Under the pieces are notes generated by a model. The model saw nothing but the letters and a program-made list of their open reading frames with translations. It had not been told where the DNA came from and searched no databases. Positions 1-8,766 of a stretch of 64,000 bases of DNA are shown here, piece by piece. The position numbers and the translations under genes are program-made. Position 1 is the stretch's first letter. Each line of letters opens with the position of its first letter. The stretch is from Paucibacter sp. Y2R2-4 (GTDB lineage: Bacteria > Pseudomonadota > Gammaproteobacteria > Burkholderiales > Burkholderiaceae_C), in contig NZ_JAJIRO010000003.1 in the NCBI RefSeq assembly GCF_025717535.1, positions 372,001 to 436,000 of the forward strand, given 5' to 3'.

Positions 1-21
1 AAACAAGGCGACCCAGCAGGC

Positions 22-1059
22 TCAGTGCATCGAGGTCTGCTGGCTCTCGCGCCAGCTGCTGGGGGCTTGGCCGGTCCAGCGACGGAAGGCGCGGGTGAAG
101 CTGGAAATCTCCGCAAAGCCCAGGATGAAGGCCACGTCTTGCACATCGTGCTCGGGGTCGCGCAAGAGGTTTTGCGCCAACTCCAGCCGGGTTTGCTGCA
201 GCAACTCGGCAAAGCCGAACTGCTCGGCTTCCAGGCGGCGCTGCAGGGTGCGCTCGGTCAGATGCATGCGGCGCGCCACAGCGGCGCGCGAAATCTCGCC
301 CGAAGGCAACATGTCCAGCAGATGAGCGCGCACCTGGCTGCTGGTGTCGCCGCTTTGCAGATTGGCGCGGGTAGCGGCCAGAATTTTCTCGGCGTTCAGC
401 GCCAGGGCGGGGTGTCCGCCTGGCAAGGGGGCATCGAGTTGTTCGGCCGTGAAGGCCACGCCGGTGAAGGGAGCGTCGGTCTGCACCGGGCTCGCCAGGT
501 AGTTCTGCAGCGCCGCAGTGCCCGCATCGCGTGGATGCGCCAGGCGGATACCCGCCGGTTGAAACAGACCGTTGTGCATCGTTGGGTGAGTTTTGCGGCA
601 GAGTGCCGTGATCACCCCCACCCACGCATCATGTGTGACGGGCAAGACCGCCGGTGCTGCCCGGTACTGCAACCACAACAAATCGCCCTCTTGCTCGGTG
701 CCCAGCAGCGCCACCGAGCTGACCAGATCGTAATAACGCACTAGGCGGCGGATCGCTTCGCGCAAGCTGGTGCTGGCCAGCCAGGCCATCCCCAGCACGC
801 CCAAAGCCCGCAGACTGAACTGCTGTGCCGTGGCAAGGGCCAGATCGCCCGCGGGACCATAAGCCTGCTCGGCCAAACGCCAAAACTGCAGCGAACTGGC
901 CTGACTGATACGGGCGCGGGAGTCCAAGAGTTGGGCGGGCTCGATGCGGGCCTGCCTCAGCAGGCCATCTGCATCCACGCCGTGGAAGCGCAGCGCTTGA
1001 TGCAAGGGCAGCAGCAGGCCGCTGGCCAATCCGTCGCGCTGTCGAGGGGAAGCATGCAC
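22..1059 (-). CDS. AraC-family transcriptional regulator with an N-terminal effector-sensing domain
   Basis: About 345 residues. The last ~85 residues form the double helix-turn-helix DNA-binding domain of the AraC family (AVARRMHLTERTLQRRL, then DVAFILGFAEISSFTRAFRRW). The preceding ~200 residues resemble the arabinose-binding-type domain of OruR/ArgR-like members, so it probably controls a catabolic or stress operon; the target is unknown. I chose the GTG start because a GGAG lies nine bases upstream. The frame stays open for 62 more codons to about 1245, but that stretch would run under the divergent promoter and does not resemble the family N terminus. The gene is divergent from the hypothetical protein at 1260. 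Confidence 0.85.
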   Translation of the reverse strand: MHASPRQRDGLASGLLLPLHQALRFHGVDADGLLRQARIEPAQLLDSRARISQASSLQFWRLAEQAYGPAGDLALATAQQFSLRALGVLGMAWLASTSLREAIRRLVRYYDLVSSVALLGTEQEGDLLWLQYRAAPAVLPVTHDAWVGVITALCRKTHPTMHNGLFQPAGIRLAHPRDAGTAALQNYLASPVQTDAPFTGVAFTAEQLDAPLPGGHPALALNAEKILAATRANLQSGDTSSQVRAHLLDMLPSGEISRAAVARRMHLTERTLQRRLEAEQFGFAELLQQTRLELAQNLLRDPEHDVQDVAFILGFAEISSFTRAFRRWTGQAPSSWRESQQTSMH

Positions 1060-1259
1060 CAAGTTCGACTCCAAGAGCTCTAGGCCCGTAACGACGATCT
1101 TAGCCGGAGCCAAGCGGGCGACTTGTGAACCCCATGCCAAAGAGGACGAATGTCTTTTCCGGTCAAACCCTTGGCCGTTTGGGATATGGGTCAACTGCGG
1201 GTATCTACCTAGTATCTGGGTGTGGCTGCATGAAGCGGCTTTCACCGCAAGGAGACCGG

Positions 1260-1937
1260 ATGTTCGACCCGTTGCTGAATCCCCAGGAACCGTTTGATGC
1301 CCGCATCGATGTTGTGCTGGCGCTGCTGAATCAGCGTCGTGAATTCATGCGTCGCGGGGCCGAGAATCTGTTCTCGCGGGCCGAGATCGCCGAATTGCTC
1401 AAGCTGTCGGGTGACCCCTGGACCAGCGCGCTGCTGGCCGAGTTGACCTTTGCCCGCCAGCGGGCTGAAGAGATCGCCGCGCACACGCCTTATGCCCGTG
1501 TGGTCACCGGTTTGGTCGGCACGGCGCGCACCCGCGACGCCTCGCTGCGTTTGATGCGGCGCGCCGTCAGTCGGCCTATTGAGTCAGCGATGCTGCAGGC
1601 GCAGGACCTGCTGGCTCGTATTCAGGCCGACAAGATGCCTTTGACCGCCGCCGCCAGCGAGCGATTGGACTCGCAATTGTTGGCCCTGCAGCAGGCCTGG
1701 ACTCAGTACAGCGACCGCCTCTTGAGCGCCTATCTGCGCTTGCGCGAGTCGCCCGCAAGCTTGATGCAAGAGCAGCCGGCGAATCCGCCGCTACCCACGC
1801 TACCCGCGCCGCATGCGACGACACAGCCGCTGAAGCAGGGGGAGTTGCCGCGTGAGCCGCAGCCCAGGTCTCCAGCGGAACCGGGCGCGGTGCGCTGGAA
1901 TCGACGCCGCAGCGATCAAGAACCAACGCTGCATTGA
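1260..1937 (+). CDS. hypothetical protein, mostly helical with a proline-rich tail
   Basis: A 225-residue protein I do not recognise. Residues 1-165 look helical, rich in Ala, Leu and Arg, with no signal peptide or membrane segment, suggesting a cytoplasmic coiled or bundle protein. The last ~60 residues are rich in Pro, Gln and Arg and look disordered, ending in a basic RWNRRRSD segment. The ATG has an AAGGAG ribosome site six bases upstream, which decides against an in-frame start about 135 bases earlier. It is divergent from the AraC regulator and precedes the MscS gene by ~65 bases. No function can be inferred. Confidence 0.7.
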   Translation: MFDPLLNPQEPFDARIDVVLALLNQRREFMRRGAENLFSRAEIAELLKLSGDPWTSALLAELTFARQRAEEIAAHTPYARVVTGLVGTARTRDASLRLMRRAVSRPIESAMLQAQDLLARIQADKMPLTAAASERLDSQLLALQQAWTQYSDRLLSAYLRLRESPASLMQEQPANPPLPTLPAPHATTQPLKQGELPREPQPRSPAEPGAVRWNRRRSDQEPTLH

Positions 1938-2003
1938 TCGCATTGCAGTGCTTGGGACAGACAGCGATATGCTCGGCGCTGACCCAAGCTCTGGTGATGC
2001 AAT

Positions 2004-3725
2004 ATGCGCGATGTGTTTGTCTCTGATGGCCGCTCTTTGACGGGCGACTTGTGCCGCTTCTTCCGCTGCCCGCATGCTGCCCTAGCTTTGATCTTCAGCG
2101 CATGCCTGATGCTGGCCCTGGCGCCGTCAAGGAGCTGGGCCGTTCCCTCTGCCCCCGCCCCTGCAGCATCGGCCCCGGCGGGCGCTGCGCCGGCCGAGGC
2201 GCCGGTGGTGATGTTCAATCGCACGGTGGCGGTCTACCGTGCGCCGTTCTTGGGCGTTAGCCCTGCCGAACGCGCGCGCCGCACCCATCTGTACATGAAT
2301 GAGGTGCTGGCCCGCTCCGGCGCAGGTGAAGTGACGATCCTGAAAGAGCCGCAAGGGCGGGTCTTGATGCTGGATGGCGAGATGGCTTTGATCTTGACAC
2401 TCGAAGACGTCGATGTGGCCAGCGGCGCCACCTTGGATCAGACCGCCGAGCAAGCGAAGCATCAGTTGCAACAGGTGATTGCCGAGACCCGCGAGAGCCG
2501 CGATGAGTCGCGGCTGCTGAGTGGACTGGCCCATGCGGCAGTGGCCAGCTTGATTTACATCGCCCTGGTCACCTTGGTGCTGCGCGGCCAGCGCGTGGCC
2601 AGCTTGGGTTTGGCCAAACGCGTCAGTCATCGAACGGACGTGATCTCGGTGGCCGGTACGCCGCTTTTGCAGCGTGAAAAGGTCTGGATGCTGGCGCGCT
2701 GGTTGGTGCGTGGCATCAGCTGGGTCTTGTTGGCCTTGCTCAGCTATCAATTCCTCGGCTATGTGCTGAGTCAATTTCCCTACACCCGGCCCTGGGGCGA
2801 GCAGCTCAGCGCCTATCTGCTGCAAGTGGCCGCAGGCATAGGCGGCGGTATTTTGCGGGCCTTGCCAGATCTCTTTGTGGCTCTGGTGATCTTCATGCTG
2901 GCGCGCGCTGTGATCAATGTGCTAACGCCGATTTTCAACCGCATCGAACGCGGCGAAGGCTCGCTGGCTTGGCTGGACCGCGACACGGTTCGGCCCTCGC
3001 GCCGCATCATCAGCACCGGCATCTGGTTGTTCGCCTTGGTGATGGCCTACCCCTATCTGCCCGGCTCGGGCAGCGAGGCGTTCAAGGGCGTGTCGGTCTT
3101 GCTAGGCTTGATGATTTCGCTGGGCGCTTCCAGCATCGTGGGCCAAGGCGCCAGTGGTTTGATTCTGATGTTCTCGCGCACCATCCGGGTCGGCGAGTTC
3201 GTGCGCATCGTCGATCACGAGGGCACCATCACCGAACTGGGCATGTTCACCACCCGCATCCGCACCGGGCTGGGCGAGGAGCTGACCCTGCCCAACTCCT
3301 TGGTGATGTGCTCGGTGACGAAGAACTACTCGCGCACCGTCAAAGGGCCGGGCTTTATCGTCGACACCACGGTCACGATTGGTTATGACACGCCTTGGCG
3401 GCAGGTGGAAGCGATGCTGATAGAAGCCGCCCACCGCACGCCGGGCGTGCTGAGCACGCCTTCGGCCCAGGTGTTCCAAACCGCTTTGTCAGACTTCTAC
3501 CCCGAGTACCGCCTGGTCTGCCAGGCCGTGCCCAGCCAGCCTCGCCCGCGTGCCGAGGTCTTGAGCCAGTTGCATGCCAATATTCAAGATGTGTTCAATG
3601 AATACGGCGTGCAGATCATGTCGCCGCACTATTTGGGCGACCCGGCGCAAGCCAAGTTCGTGCCCAAGAGCGCTTGGTTTGCCGCGCCGGCCAAAGCGCC
3701 GACGGATGACACCTCGGCGAGCTGA
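2004..3725 (+). CDS. mechanosensitive ion channel of the MscS family
   Basis: A 573-residue envelope protein. A hydrophobic leader ending near SRSWA is followed by an Ala/Pro-rich stretch and a periplasmic region of ~120 residues. Several membrane segments follow (near residues 175-195, 230-250, 275-310 and 335-350) before the MscS pore helix, with LGASSIVGQGASGLI from ~residue 370. The cytosolic beta domain has the usual VGEFVRI and LPNSLVM signatures. MscS proteins open under membrane tension and release solutes on osmotic downshock. It is longer than E. coli MscS because of the N-terminal extension. No strong ribosome site precedes the chosen ATG, so the start is uncertain. It converges with the cytochrome b561 gene. 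Confidence 0.9.
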   Translation: MRDVFVSDGRSLTGDLCRFFRCPHAALALIFSACLMLALAPSRSWAVPSAPAPAASAPAGAAPAEAPVVMFNRTVAVYRAPFLGVSPAERARRTHLYMNEVLARSGAGEVTILKEPQGRVLMLDGEMALILTLEDVDVASGATLDQTAEQAKHQLQQVIAETRESRDESRLLSGLAHAAVASLIYIALVTLVLRGQRVASLGLAKRVSHRTDVISVAGTPLLQREKVWMLARWLVRGISWVLLALLSYQFLGYVLSQFPYTRPWGEQLSAYLLQVAAGIGGGILRALPDLFVALVIFMLARAVINVLTPIFNRIERGEGSLAWLDRDTVRPSRRIISTGIWLFALVMAYPYLPGSGSEAFKGVSVLLGLMISLGASSIVGQGASGLILMFSRTIRVGEFVRIVDHEGTITELGMFTTRIRTGLGEELTLPNSLVMCSVTKNYSRTVKGPGFIVDTTVTIGYDTPWRQVEAMLIEAAHRTPGVLSTPSAQVFQTALSDFYPEYRLVCQAVPSQPRPRAEVLSQLHANIQDVFNEYGVQIMSPHYLGDPAQAKFVPKSAWFAAPAKAPTDDTSAS

Positions 3726-3737
3726 GCGCCTGAGTTC

Positions 3738-4298
3738 TCAGGTTTCGATGCGCTGGCCCAGCATGCGGCGCAGCACGCCGTCCTTGTAGACCCAGTGGTG
3801 TTTGAGGGCACCTGCCAGATGCAGCATGACGGTCAAAATCAGCAGATAGCCCAGCCATTCATGCAGCTCCTCGCCCCATTCGGCCACGTTTTGGTTGTAG
3901 GGCAAGGCCTCGCCCGGAGCGTCGGGCTTGTGCTGGCTGGGCAGCAGTTGCAGGCCAAAGATGGCAATGCCGTGGCCGCCAGCGCCCGAGTGCATCATGC
4001 CGGTGATGGGCATGGCCAGGGTCAGGCCGATCAACAGCCAGTGCACCAGCTGCGCCAAGCGGTGCTCCAAGGGCGACCCTTCCGCCACTTGTGCCGGCCA
4101 GCCATTGCGCAGGCGCCAGACCACCCGCAGCAAGATCAGTCCGAAGACCAAGACACCGATGGATTTGTGAATCGGGTAAAGAAACCAGACCTCAGCCCTG
4201 CTCATGTAAAGGCCCACCGCCGTGAGCCCGATCATGCCCAAGGCGACGAACCAATGAAGCAAAACGGTGCTGCGGCTGAGTTGTTGGGGGGAGTCCAT
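3738..4298 (-). CDS. cytochrome b561-family dihaem membrane protein
   Basis: A 186-residue protein with four hydrophobic segments and histidines placed as in bacterial cytochrome b561 (YodB/CybB type): H15 (LLHWF), H44 (PIHKS), H146 (EELHEWLG) and H160 (VMLHLAG). This family carries two b haems in the inner membrane and moves electrons between quinones and periplasmic acceptors; a superoxide:quinone role is known for E. coli CybB. Here the physiological partner is unknown. Length fits the family. It converges on the MscS gene with only 12 bases between stops and has no visible terminator. Confidence 0.88.
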   Translation of the reverse strand: MDSPQQLSRSTVLLHWFVALGMIGLTAVGLYMSRAEVWFLYPIHKSIGVLVFGLILLRVVWRLRNGWPAQVAEGSPLEHRLAQLVHWLLIGLTLAMPITGMMHSGAGGHGIAIFGLQLLPSQHKPDAPGEALPYNQNVAEWGEELHEWLGYLLILTVMLHLAGALKHHWVYKDGVLRRMLGQRIET

Positions 4299-4427
4299 GC
4301 GTTGATGCGGCTGAGGCCGGAAGTGATCAAAGGAAGGGGAAAAGCTGGGCGCAATTGTTGGCGACTGCCGCGGCTTGCCTGAAGGTCATGGGTAGACCTG
4401 GTGGTCTCCCTTCCCCCCCAAACAAGG

Positions 4428-4466
4428 GCTTTAGCGGATGCCTTCTGATTTGCACCAGCGCTAAAG
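4428..4466. promoter_or_regulatory. inverted repeat in a divergent promoter region
   Basis: CTTTAGCG and CGCTAAAG form perfect 8-base arms separated by 23 bases. They sit in the 208-base gap between cytochrome b561 (minus) and the PEP-CTERM gene (plus). The spacing suits a dimeric regulator binding both half sites, but no regulator is encoded next to it and no promoter hexamer is clear. Function is inferred only. Confidence 0.3.
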
Positions 4467-4506
4467 TGCGATTGATTCCATCATCCCAAATTTTCAAGGA
4501 GGACTC

Positions 4507-5160
4507 ATGACGGTTTGCGTGCGCTTCATATTGGGTCTGGCCACAATGGCAGCATCTTCGCTCTCGATGGCTTCGACCGTCGTTGTGGATCCAACTGCGT
4601 TTGGCCCCAGTGCCTCTGTGGTGACCTTTGAGACTGGCACGACGGCCTTGCCGGAAGTGCCGGGCTTGAACTTCGTGAGCTCCATCCCCGCGAGTGGCAC
4701 GTGGTTCGCCGCGGCGGGCAATTTCCCCGGCTTCTTTGGTGATCAAGGCGCGTCAAACTTGGTCAGCGCCAGCTATTCGGACATTGCGGTGAACTTCGCC
4801 AACTCGCAATATGTGGTGGGCGCCTGGCTGGGCAATATTCCTAACTTCACCCAGACCTCGGTGTCGAGCCTGACGGTGGAGGTGTTTGGTGCACAGGCGG
4901 TGAGCCTGGGCAGCTTCCAAGTAGCGATCCCAGCGGGTATTGGCCAAAGCGTGTTTTTTGGTGTGGCCTCAACCGAAGGCATTCAACGCGTGGAATGGCG
5001 AGGCGGCAATGTCGGCTTCTTCGGGCTCGACAACCTGAGCTACCAGGCCCAGCCTGTGCCCGAGCCCAGCTCGGCGGCATTGCTCCTGTCGGGTGCGGCC
5101 CTGTTGGCCTGTTTGCGGCGCCGGGCTGCTTCATGGGGACCTGCGCGTCCAGCCAACTGA
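4507..5160 (+). CDS. PEP-CTERM sorting-domain protein
   Basis: A 217-residue exported protein. Residues 1-23 are a signal peptide ending in SMASTV. The body is rich in Ser, Val, Phe and Gly and should be a beta-sandwich without recognisable catalytic residues. Residues ~179-203 are a complete PEP-CTERM tripartite signal: VPEPSS, a hydrophobic helix, then CLRRR. Such proteins are processed by exosortase and displayed or released with exopolysaccharide; the exosortase itself is not in this window. AAGGAGG ends four bases before the ATG. A strong terminator follows the stop codon. Confidence 0.85.
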   Translation: MTVCVRFILGLATMAASSLSMASTVVVDPTAFGPSASVVTFETGTTALPEVPGLNFVSSIPASGTWFAAAGNFPGFFGDQGASNLVSASYSDIAVNFANSQYVVGAWLGNIPNFTQTSVSSLTVEVFGAQAVSLGSFQVAIPAGIGQSVFFGVASTEGIQRVEWRGGNVGFFGLDNLSYQAQPVPEPSSAALLLSGAALLACLRRRAASWGPARPAN

Positions 5161-5183
5161 CACAGGCTCGGCTTGCGGAAATG

Positions 5184-5212
5184 AAAACGGCACCCTAGGG
5201 TGCCGTTTTTTG
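5184..5212. terminator. bidirectional intrinsic terminator
   Basis: A 26-base perfect palindrome (AAAACGGCACCC, TA, then the complementary arm) followed by a T run on the plus strand and preceded by A on the other. It ends the PEP-CTERM gene on plus and would also stop read-through from the tRNA-Arg gene on minus, whose CCA end lies about five bases away. Confidence 0.85.
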
Positions 5213-5216
5213 TATC

Positions 5217-5291
5217 TGGTGCGACCGGCAAGAATCGAACTTGCGCCTAAGCCTTCGGAGGGCCCAATGATATCCACTTCACCACGGTCGC
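5217..5291 (-). tRNA. tRNA-Arg, anticodon CCG
   Basis: On the minus strand the sequence folds as a full cloverleaf: a 7-bp acceptor stem GCGACCG/CGGTCGC with discriminator A and encoded CCA, a D arm, anticodon loop CTCCGAA (anticodon CCG, reading CGG codons), a four-base variable loop and a T arm GCAAG-TTCGATT-CTTGC. CGG is a frequent Arg codon at this GC content. The 3' end points toward the terminator at 5184; no integrase or repeated tRNA fragment was seen nearby. Confidence 0.93.
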
Positions 5292-5345
5292 CGGGTTGGA
5301 GCGGCATTCTAACCCGGCTGCGCAGCGGCTCGTGGGCCGCCGGAC

Positions 5346-6368
5346 TCAGTCGTCTTCCATCAGTCGACCGTTTTCGAGCAGGCGGCGGTTGCGTGCCGTG
5401 GCTTGGCTGATCAGGCGACTGAAATCAGCCGGGCTGCCCAGGGCGGGCAAATTGTCGATGCTGCGCAGACGGGCTTGCATCTCGCTGTGCTGCAGCGCGA
5501 GGTTGATCTCGTGGTTGACCCGTTGCAGCAGGACAGGGCTAAGCCCCGCGGGCGCGAACACGCCGAACAAGGAAGCCAGGTTCGCGTTTGGGTAGCCCAG
5601 TTCGGCAAAGCTGGGCACCTCCGGCAGACTGCTCAAGCGCTGCGGTGCGCCAATTGCCAAAGCTCTCAGTTGGCCTTTGCGCAGGTATTGCAATTGCTGC
5701 GGCCCCAGATTGGTGGACAGCAGTTCAAACTGGCCCGAGATTGCGTCGCCCAGTTGTTGCCCGCCGCCCTTGTAAGGGATGTGAGAAAAGCGAACGCCTT
5801 CCGCGGCTTGCAATTGTTCCAGCACCAAATGCCCGGTGGTACCCATGCCTGAACTGGCCCAGCGCAGGCGCCCGGGCTGGTCTCGCGCGGTGCGCAGCAC
5901 TGCCGCCAGGTCTCGCCCGGAGAAAGCGGGCGTGGCGACCAGCAGCATGGGCGTATGCATGACACCGGCCACCGGCAAGATGTCGCGCAGCGGGTCGTAA
6001 TGGGTGCGGCGCAGCAGCGGCGTCAGGCTCAGCGGCGTGATGGCCGAGAACGCGAAGGTGTAGCCGTCGGCGGGGGCGCGAGCCAGTTCTTCGATGCCGG
6101 TTGCGCCTCCTGCGCCGGGGCGATGTTCGATCAAAACGGCCTGGCCTAAACGCGCACTCAGTGTGGCCGCTAGGCTGCGGGCCACCAGGTCGCTGATGCC
6201 GCCCGCTGGGTAGACCAGCAAGACCCGGATGGGCCGATTGGGCCAGTTGGGCCAGGCTTCTTCGGCGTGGCTTGTCGCGCTGGAGGCCCGGGCTTGGGTG
6301 AGCTGCGGCAGGCTCAGTGCTGCCCAGGGCAAGAGCAACACCTGCCGGCGCTGTGAGCCCGAGCTCAT
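5346..6368 (-). CDS. Bug-family (TctC-like) tripartite tricarboxylate transporter receptor
   Basis: About 340 residues. The Bug fold is shown by the N-terminal PIRVLLVYPAGGISDLVAR segment, GAGGATG near residue 85 and FSHIPYKGGG near residue 195, typical of periplasmic receptors for carboxylates and aromatic acids. The N terminus has QRRQVLLLPWAALSLP, a plausible signal peptide with twin arginines. The ATG used here overlaps the stop of the upstream LysR gene as ATGA, so the two are coupled; a start eight codons upstream is possible but weaker. No TctA/TctB membrane subunits are present, which is usual for the expanded Bug families of Burkholderiales. Ligand unknown. Confidence 0.88.
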   Translation of the reverse strand: MSSGSQRRQVLLLPWAALSLPQLTQARASSATSHAEEAWPNWPNRPIRVLLVYPAGGISDLVARSLAATLSARLGQAVLIEHRPGAGGATGIEELARAPADGYTFAFSAITPLSLTPLLRRTHYDPLRDILPVAGVMHTPMLLVATPAFSGRDLAAVLRTARDQPGRLRWASSGMGTTGHLVLEQLQAAEGVRFSHIPYKGGGQQLGDAISGQFELLSTNLGPQQLQYLRKGQLRALAIGAPQRLSSLPEVPSFAELGYPNANLASLFGVFAPAGLSPVLLQRVNHEINLALQHSEMQARLRSIDNLPALGSPADFSRLISQATARNRRLLENGRLMEDD

Positions 6369-7315
6369 GAGGGCGCGGCGCCGGTCTTCCACGGCAGGGC
6401 CAGTTCCCGCAGCAAGGCAATGAAGGTGGCGTTGGCGCCAGCGGCCTCGCCGCGGCGTCGCACCAGGGTCATGGGCGCGTCCAGTTCTTGGGCGTCGCGC
6501 AGAGGCAGATAGCAGATGGCGTCGGCGTGAACGCCTTGCATCGAGGCCGGCACCACGCTGATGCCGGCGCCGGCTGCGACCAGATTCAAATTGCTCATCA
6601 TGCGCGGAACTTCTTGGGCAATCTTGGGCTTGAAGCCGCGCGCTTCGCAGAGGCTGAGCAGATTGGCATAGAGCCCGGGAGCTCCGCTTTGACGAGCCAG
6701 AATCCAGGCTTCGTCTTGCAAGGCGCTCAGGCGCAGCGAACGGGGTCGGGTCTTGCCTTTCAGCAAAGGGTGATCGACGGGCATGGCCAAGACTACGCCC
6801 TCGCTGAACAAGGGCTCGAACTGCAAGTCTTCATGGCGCGCGACCGGCACCCGCAGCAGGCCGCAGTCGAGTCGATGCGCCAGCACGGCCGCCGTCAAGT
6901 CCGCTGCGTTGTCTTCGCTCAGTTGGAGGCGGATGTCCGGATAGCGGTGACGGCATTCGCGCAAGGCGGCTGGCGTGAAGCGATGAGCCGCAGCCGAACT
7001 GGTGAAGCCCACGGATACGGCGCCTTGCTCACCGAGGGCCACGCGGGCCATATGGCGCTGCAGCGCGGCGGCATCGAGCAAGAGCTGGCGGCTCTCGGCC
7101 TGGAACAGCCGGCCCGCATCGGTCAGTCGCACGCCTTTGGGGTGGCGCTCAAACAATCGCAAGCCGAGTTGCTGCTCCAACTGCTTGATCTGTTGGCTCA
7201 AGGGCGGCTGCTGCATCCCCAGCTTGGCGGCGGCCCGCGTCATATGGCCTTCCTCGGCCACGGCCTGAAAGTAGCGCAGTTGACGCAGTTCCAATGCAGG
7301 GCTTGGGGTGTTCAT
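6365..7315 (-). CDS. LysR-family transcriptional regulator coupled to a Bug receptor
   Basis: 316 residues: an N-terminal winged helix-turn-helix (LRYFQAVAEEGHMTRAAAKL, then QQPPLSQQIKQLEQQLG) followed by a ~200-residue periplasmic-binding-like effector domain. The next gene, encoding the Bug receptor, overlaps its stop by four bases, so one mRNA makes both. A LysR sensing the same carboxylate that the Bug protein binds is the natural reading. The gene is divergent from the SGNH PEP-CTERM gene at 7465 and may control it through the shared 150-base promoter region. No good ribosome site precedes the ATG. Confidence 0.9.
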   Translation of the reverse strand: MNTPSPALELRQLRYFQAVAEEGHMTRAAAKLGMQQPPLSQQIKQLEQQLGLRLFERHPKGVRLTDAGRLFQAESRQLLLDAAALQRHMARVALGEQGAVSVGFTSSAAAHRFTPAALRECRHRYPDIRLQLSEDNAADLTAAVLAHRLDCGLLRVPVARHEDLQFEPLFSEGVVLAMPVDHPLLKGKTRPRSLRLSALQDEAWILARQSGAPGLYANLLSLCEARGFKPKIAQEVPRMMSNLNLVAAGAGISVVPASMQGVHADAICYLPLRDAQELDAPMTLVRRRGEAAGANATFIALLRELALPWKTGAAPS

Positions 7316-7355
7316 GGCATACGCAAAAAGTATTGAACAAGGCGATTCAGTGTAT

Positions 7356-7385
7356 TTGACGGAATGAGGCTTCCGTCCTCATAGT
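7356..7385 (+). promoter_or_regulatory. candidate promoter with an inverted repeat in its spacer
   Basis: TTGACG (7356-7361) and CATAGT (7380-7385) are 18 bases apart and point toward the PEP-CTERM gene at 7465. Between and overlapping them lies ATGAGG-N7-CCTCAT (7364-7382), well placed to be an operator, possibly for the divergent LysR. Evidence is pattern only. Confidence 0.4.
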
Positions 7386-7464
7386 CTGCCGCTGGCCGCG
7401 CATGCCCGGGGTGACCCTTGGCGATGGTGTCCTGAGCCGGCCCACGAAACCAAGGAGACAAACC

Positions 7465-8766
7465 ATGAAGCATGTTTCAACGAAGTCCGCTGCGGGCCGC
7501 CACCTCAAACGGGGGCTGGGTCTTTGCTTGGCCTGGGCTGCCGTATCGGTGAGTGCAGCCGAGCCCATCAGCATCTTGTTTGTCGGCAACAGCTACACAT
7601 TTGCTCGCGTGGATCCGGTGATGAGCTACAACGCCGCCAATGTGCATGACCTCACCGCGGCCTTCAATGCGGTCAATCCCTCCGGCACCAACAGTTATCC
7701 CATCGGCACTGCGCCCAGCGTCGGCGGTTCCTTCGAACAACATCCCTGGGGCGGGGTGCCGGGTGTGTTCAAGAAGATGACGGATCAAGCGGGGCTGAAT
7801 TACGACGTTTCGCTGTCCGCCCGCAACGCTGCCTCCTTGCGCGGCCAGTTCTTGAACACCGCCAACAGCGATTGGAAGCTGCGCGAAAACGTGGCCAGCA
7901 AGACTTGGGGCAAGGTGGTGCTGCAAGAGCAAAGCGATGCGGCGCTTCCTCCGGGCATGGGCAAGAACGCGAACTTGGCCACCTTCAATGCCTATGCAGA
8001 CCAGTTCGAGCGCTTTATTCATCAAGGCGCGGCGCAGAGCTATACCGAGGCCCAGTTGTTTGGCAGCTTGAGCAACTGCACCGCCACCGGTCTGTCCACG
8101 GGGAGTTGCAACACGGTCAGAAATATCGCGGCCAACCCCAATGCCAGCAGTTCGACCCAGGTCTATCTGGAGCAAACCTGGGCCCGGCCCGATATGGTTG
8201 AGGCTCACAAAATCACCACGCCAGACAAGACCACCAGCGACGGCCGGCCGATAGTGGACACCAGCTCCGCCGGCGGCGATGCCAAGCTGTATTACCAAGA
8301 CCTGGCCGGCATGACGAGTGATCTGCACAAGTCCTTTTATGACAAGGCCAGCAGCAATACCGGCTTTGCCGGGGTGGTGCCGGTGGGCGACGCTTTTCAG
8401 CGCGCAGTGGATCTGGGTTTGGCCAAGGGCAGCGATTTCTACAACGCTGCCGGGACTTTTGAAGAAAGCGGCAATTTGCTCGATTTGTGGTGGTTGGATC
8501 GCACCCATGCCAGCAAATACGGCTCCTATCTGAGTGCGCTGACCCTGTTCGGTAGCATCACCGGCTTGGACCCGCAGTCTTTGGGGGCCAAGGAACAGGC
8601 CGCGTTTGATCTGGGCATCAGTGAGGCGCAGGCTTGGACCTTGCAACAGGTGGCTGCGGCCCAGCTGGGCTTTGCGGTGGCGGTGCCAGAGCCCGGCACT
8701 TGGGCCTTGATGGCCGCCGGTTTGGGTCTGCTGGCCTGGCGCGGACGTCAGCGCATGGCGGGCTGA
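7465..8766 (+). CDS. PEP-CTERM protein with an SGNH-hydrolase-like domain
   Basis: 433 residues. The signal peptide ends near residue 32 (SVSAAEP). An SGNH-type domain is suggested by ILFVGNSYTF (G41-N42-S43, block I), a central VVLQEQSD strand, and LDRTHASKYGSYL with D345 and H348 as block V. That gives a plausible Ser-Asp-His triad as in DUF4886-like members, so it may be an esterase acting on surface glycans. The C terminus is a PEP-CTERM signal (VPEPGTWALMAAGLGLL, then RGRQR). The ATG follows a good AAGGAG. The lipoprotein hydrolase gene begins 20 bases downstream, so they probably form an operon. Confidence 0.82.
   Translation: MKHVSTKSAAGRHLKRGLGLCLAWAAVSVSAAEPISILFVGNSYTFARVDPVMSYNAANVHDLTAAFNAVNPSGTNSYPIGTAPSVGGSFEQHPWGGVPGVFKKMTDQAGLNYDVSLSARNAASLRGQFLNTANSDWKLRENVASKTWGKVVLQEQSDAALPPGMGKNANLATFNAYADQFERFIHQGAAQSYTEAQLFGSLSNCTATGLSTGSCNTVRNIAANPNASSSTQVYLEQTWARPDMVEAHKITTPDKTTSDGRPIVDTSSAGGDAKLYYQDLAGMTSDLHKSFYDKASSNTGFAGVVPVGDAFQRAVDLGLAKGSDFYNAAGTFEESGNLLDLWWLDRTHASKYGSYLSALTLFGSITGLDPQSLGAKEQAAFDLGISEAQAWTLQQVAAAQLGFAVAVPEPGTWALMAAGLGLLAWRGRQRMAG

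Noticed and set aside
25-744. Long open frames on the strand opposite the AraC gene
   Set aside because: High GC makes antisense frames stay open; there is no ribosome site and the translation has no recognisable domain. The same applies to the many antisense frames across the window.
1150-1212. A 20-codon frame with AGAGGA upstream in the AraC/hypothetical intergenic region
   Set aside because: Could be a leader peptide, but one short frame with no conserved feature cannot be supported.
1060-1245. N-terminal extension of the AraC regulator
   Set aside because: It has no family resemblance and would overlap the promoter of the divergent gene; the GTG with GGAG fits better.
5217-5345. Integrative element at tRNA-Arg(CCG)
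   Set aside because: No integrase, no repeated tRNA 3' fragment and only core-like genes on both sides.
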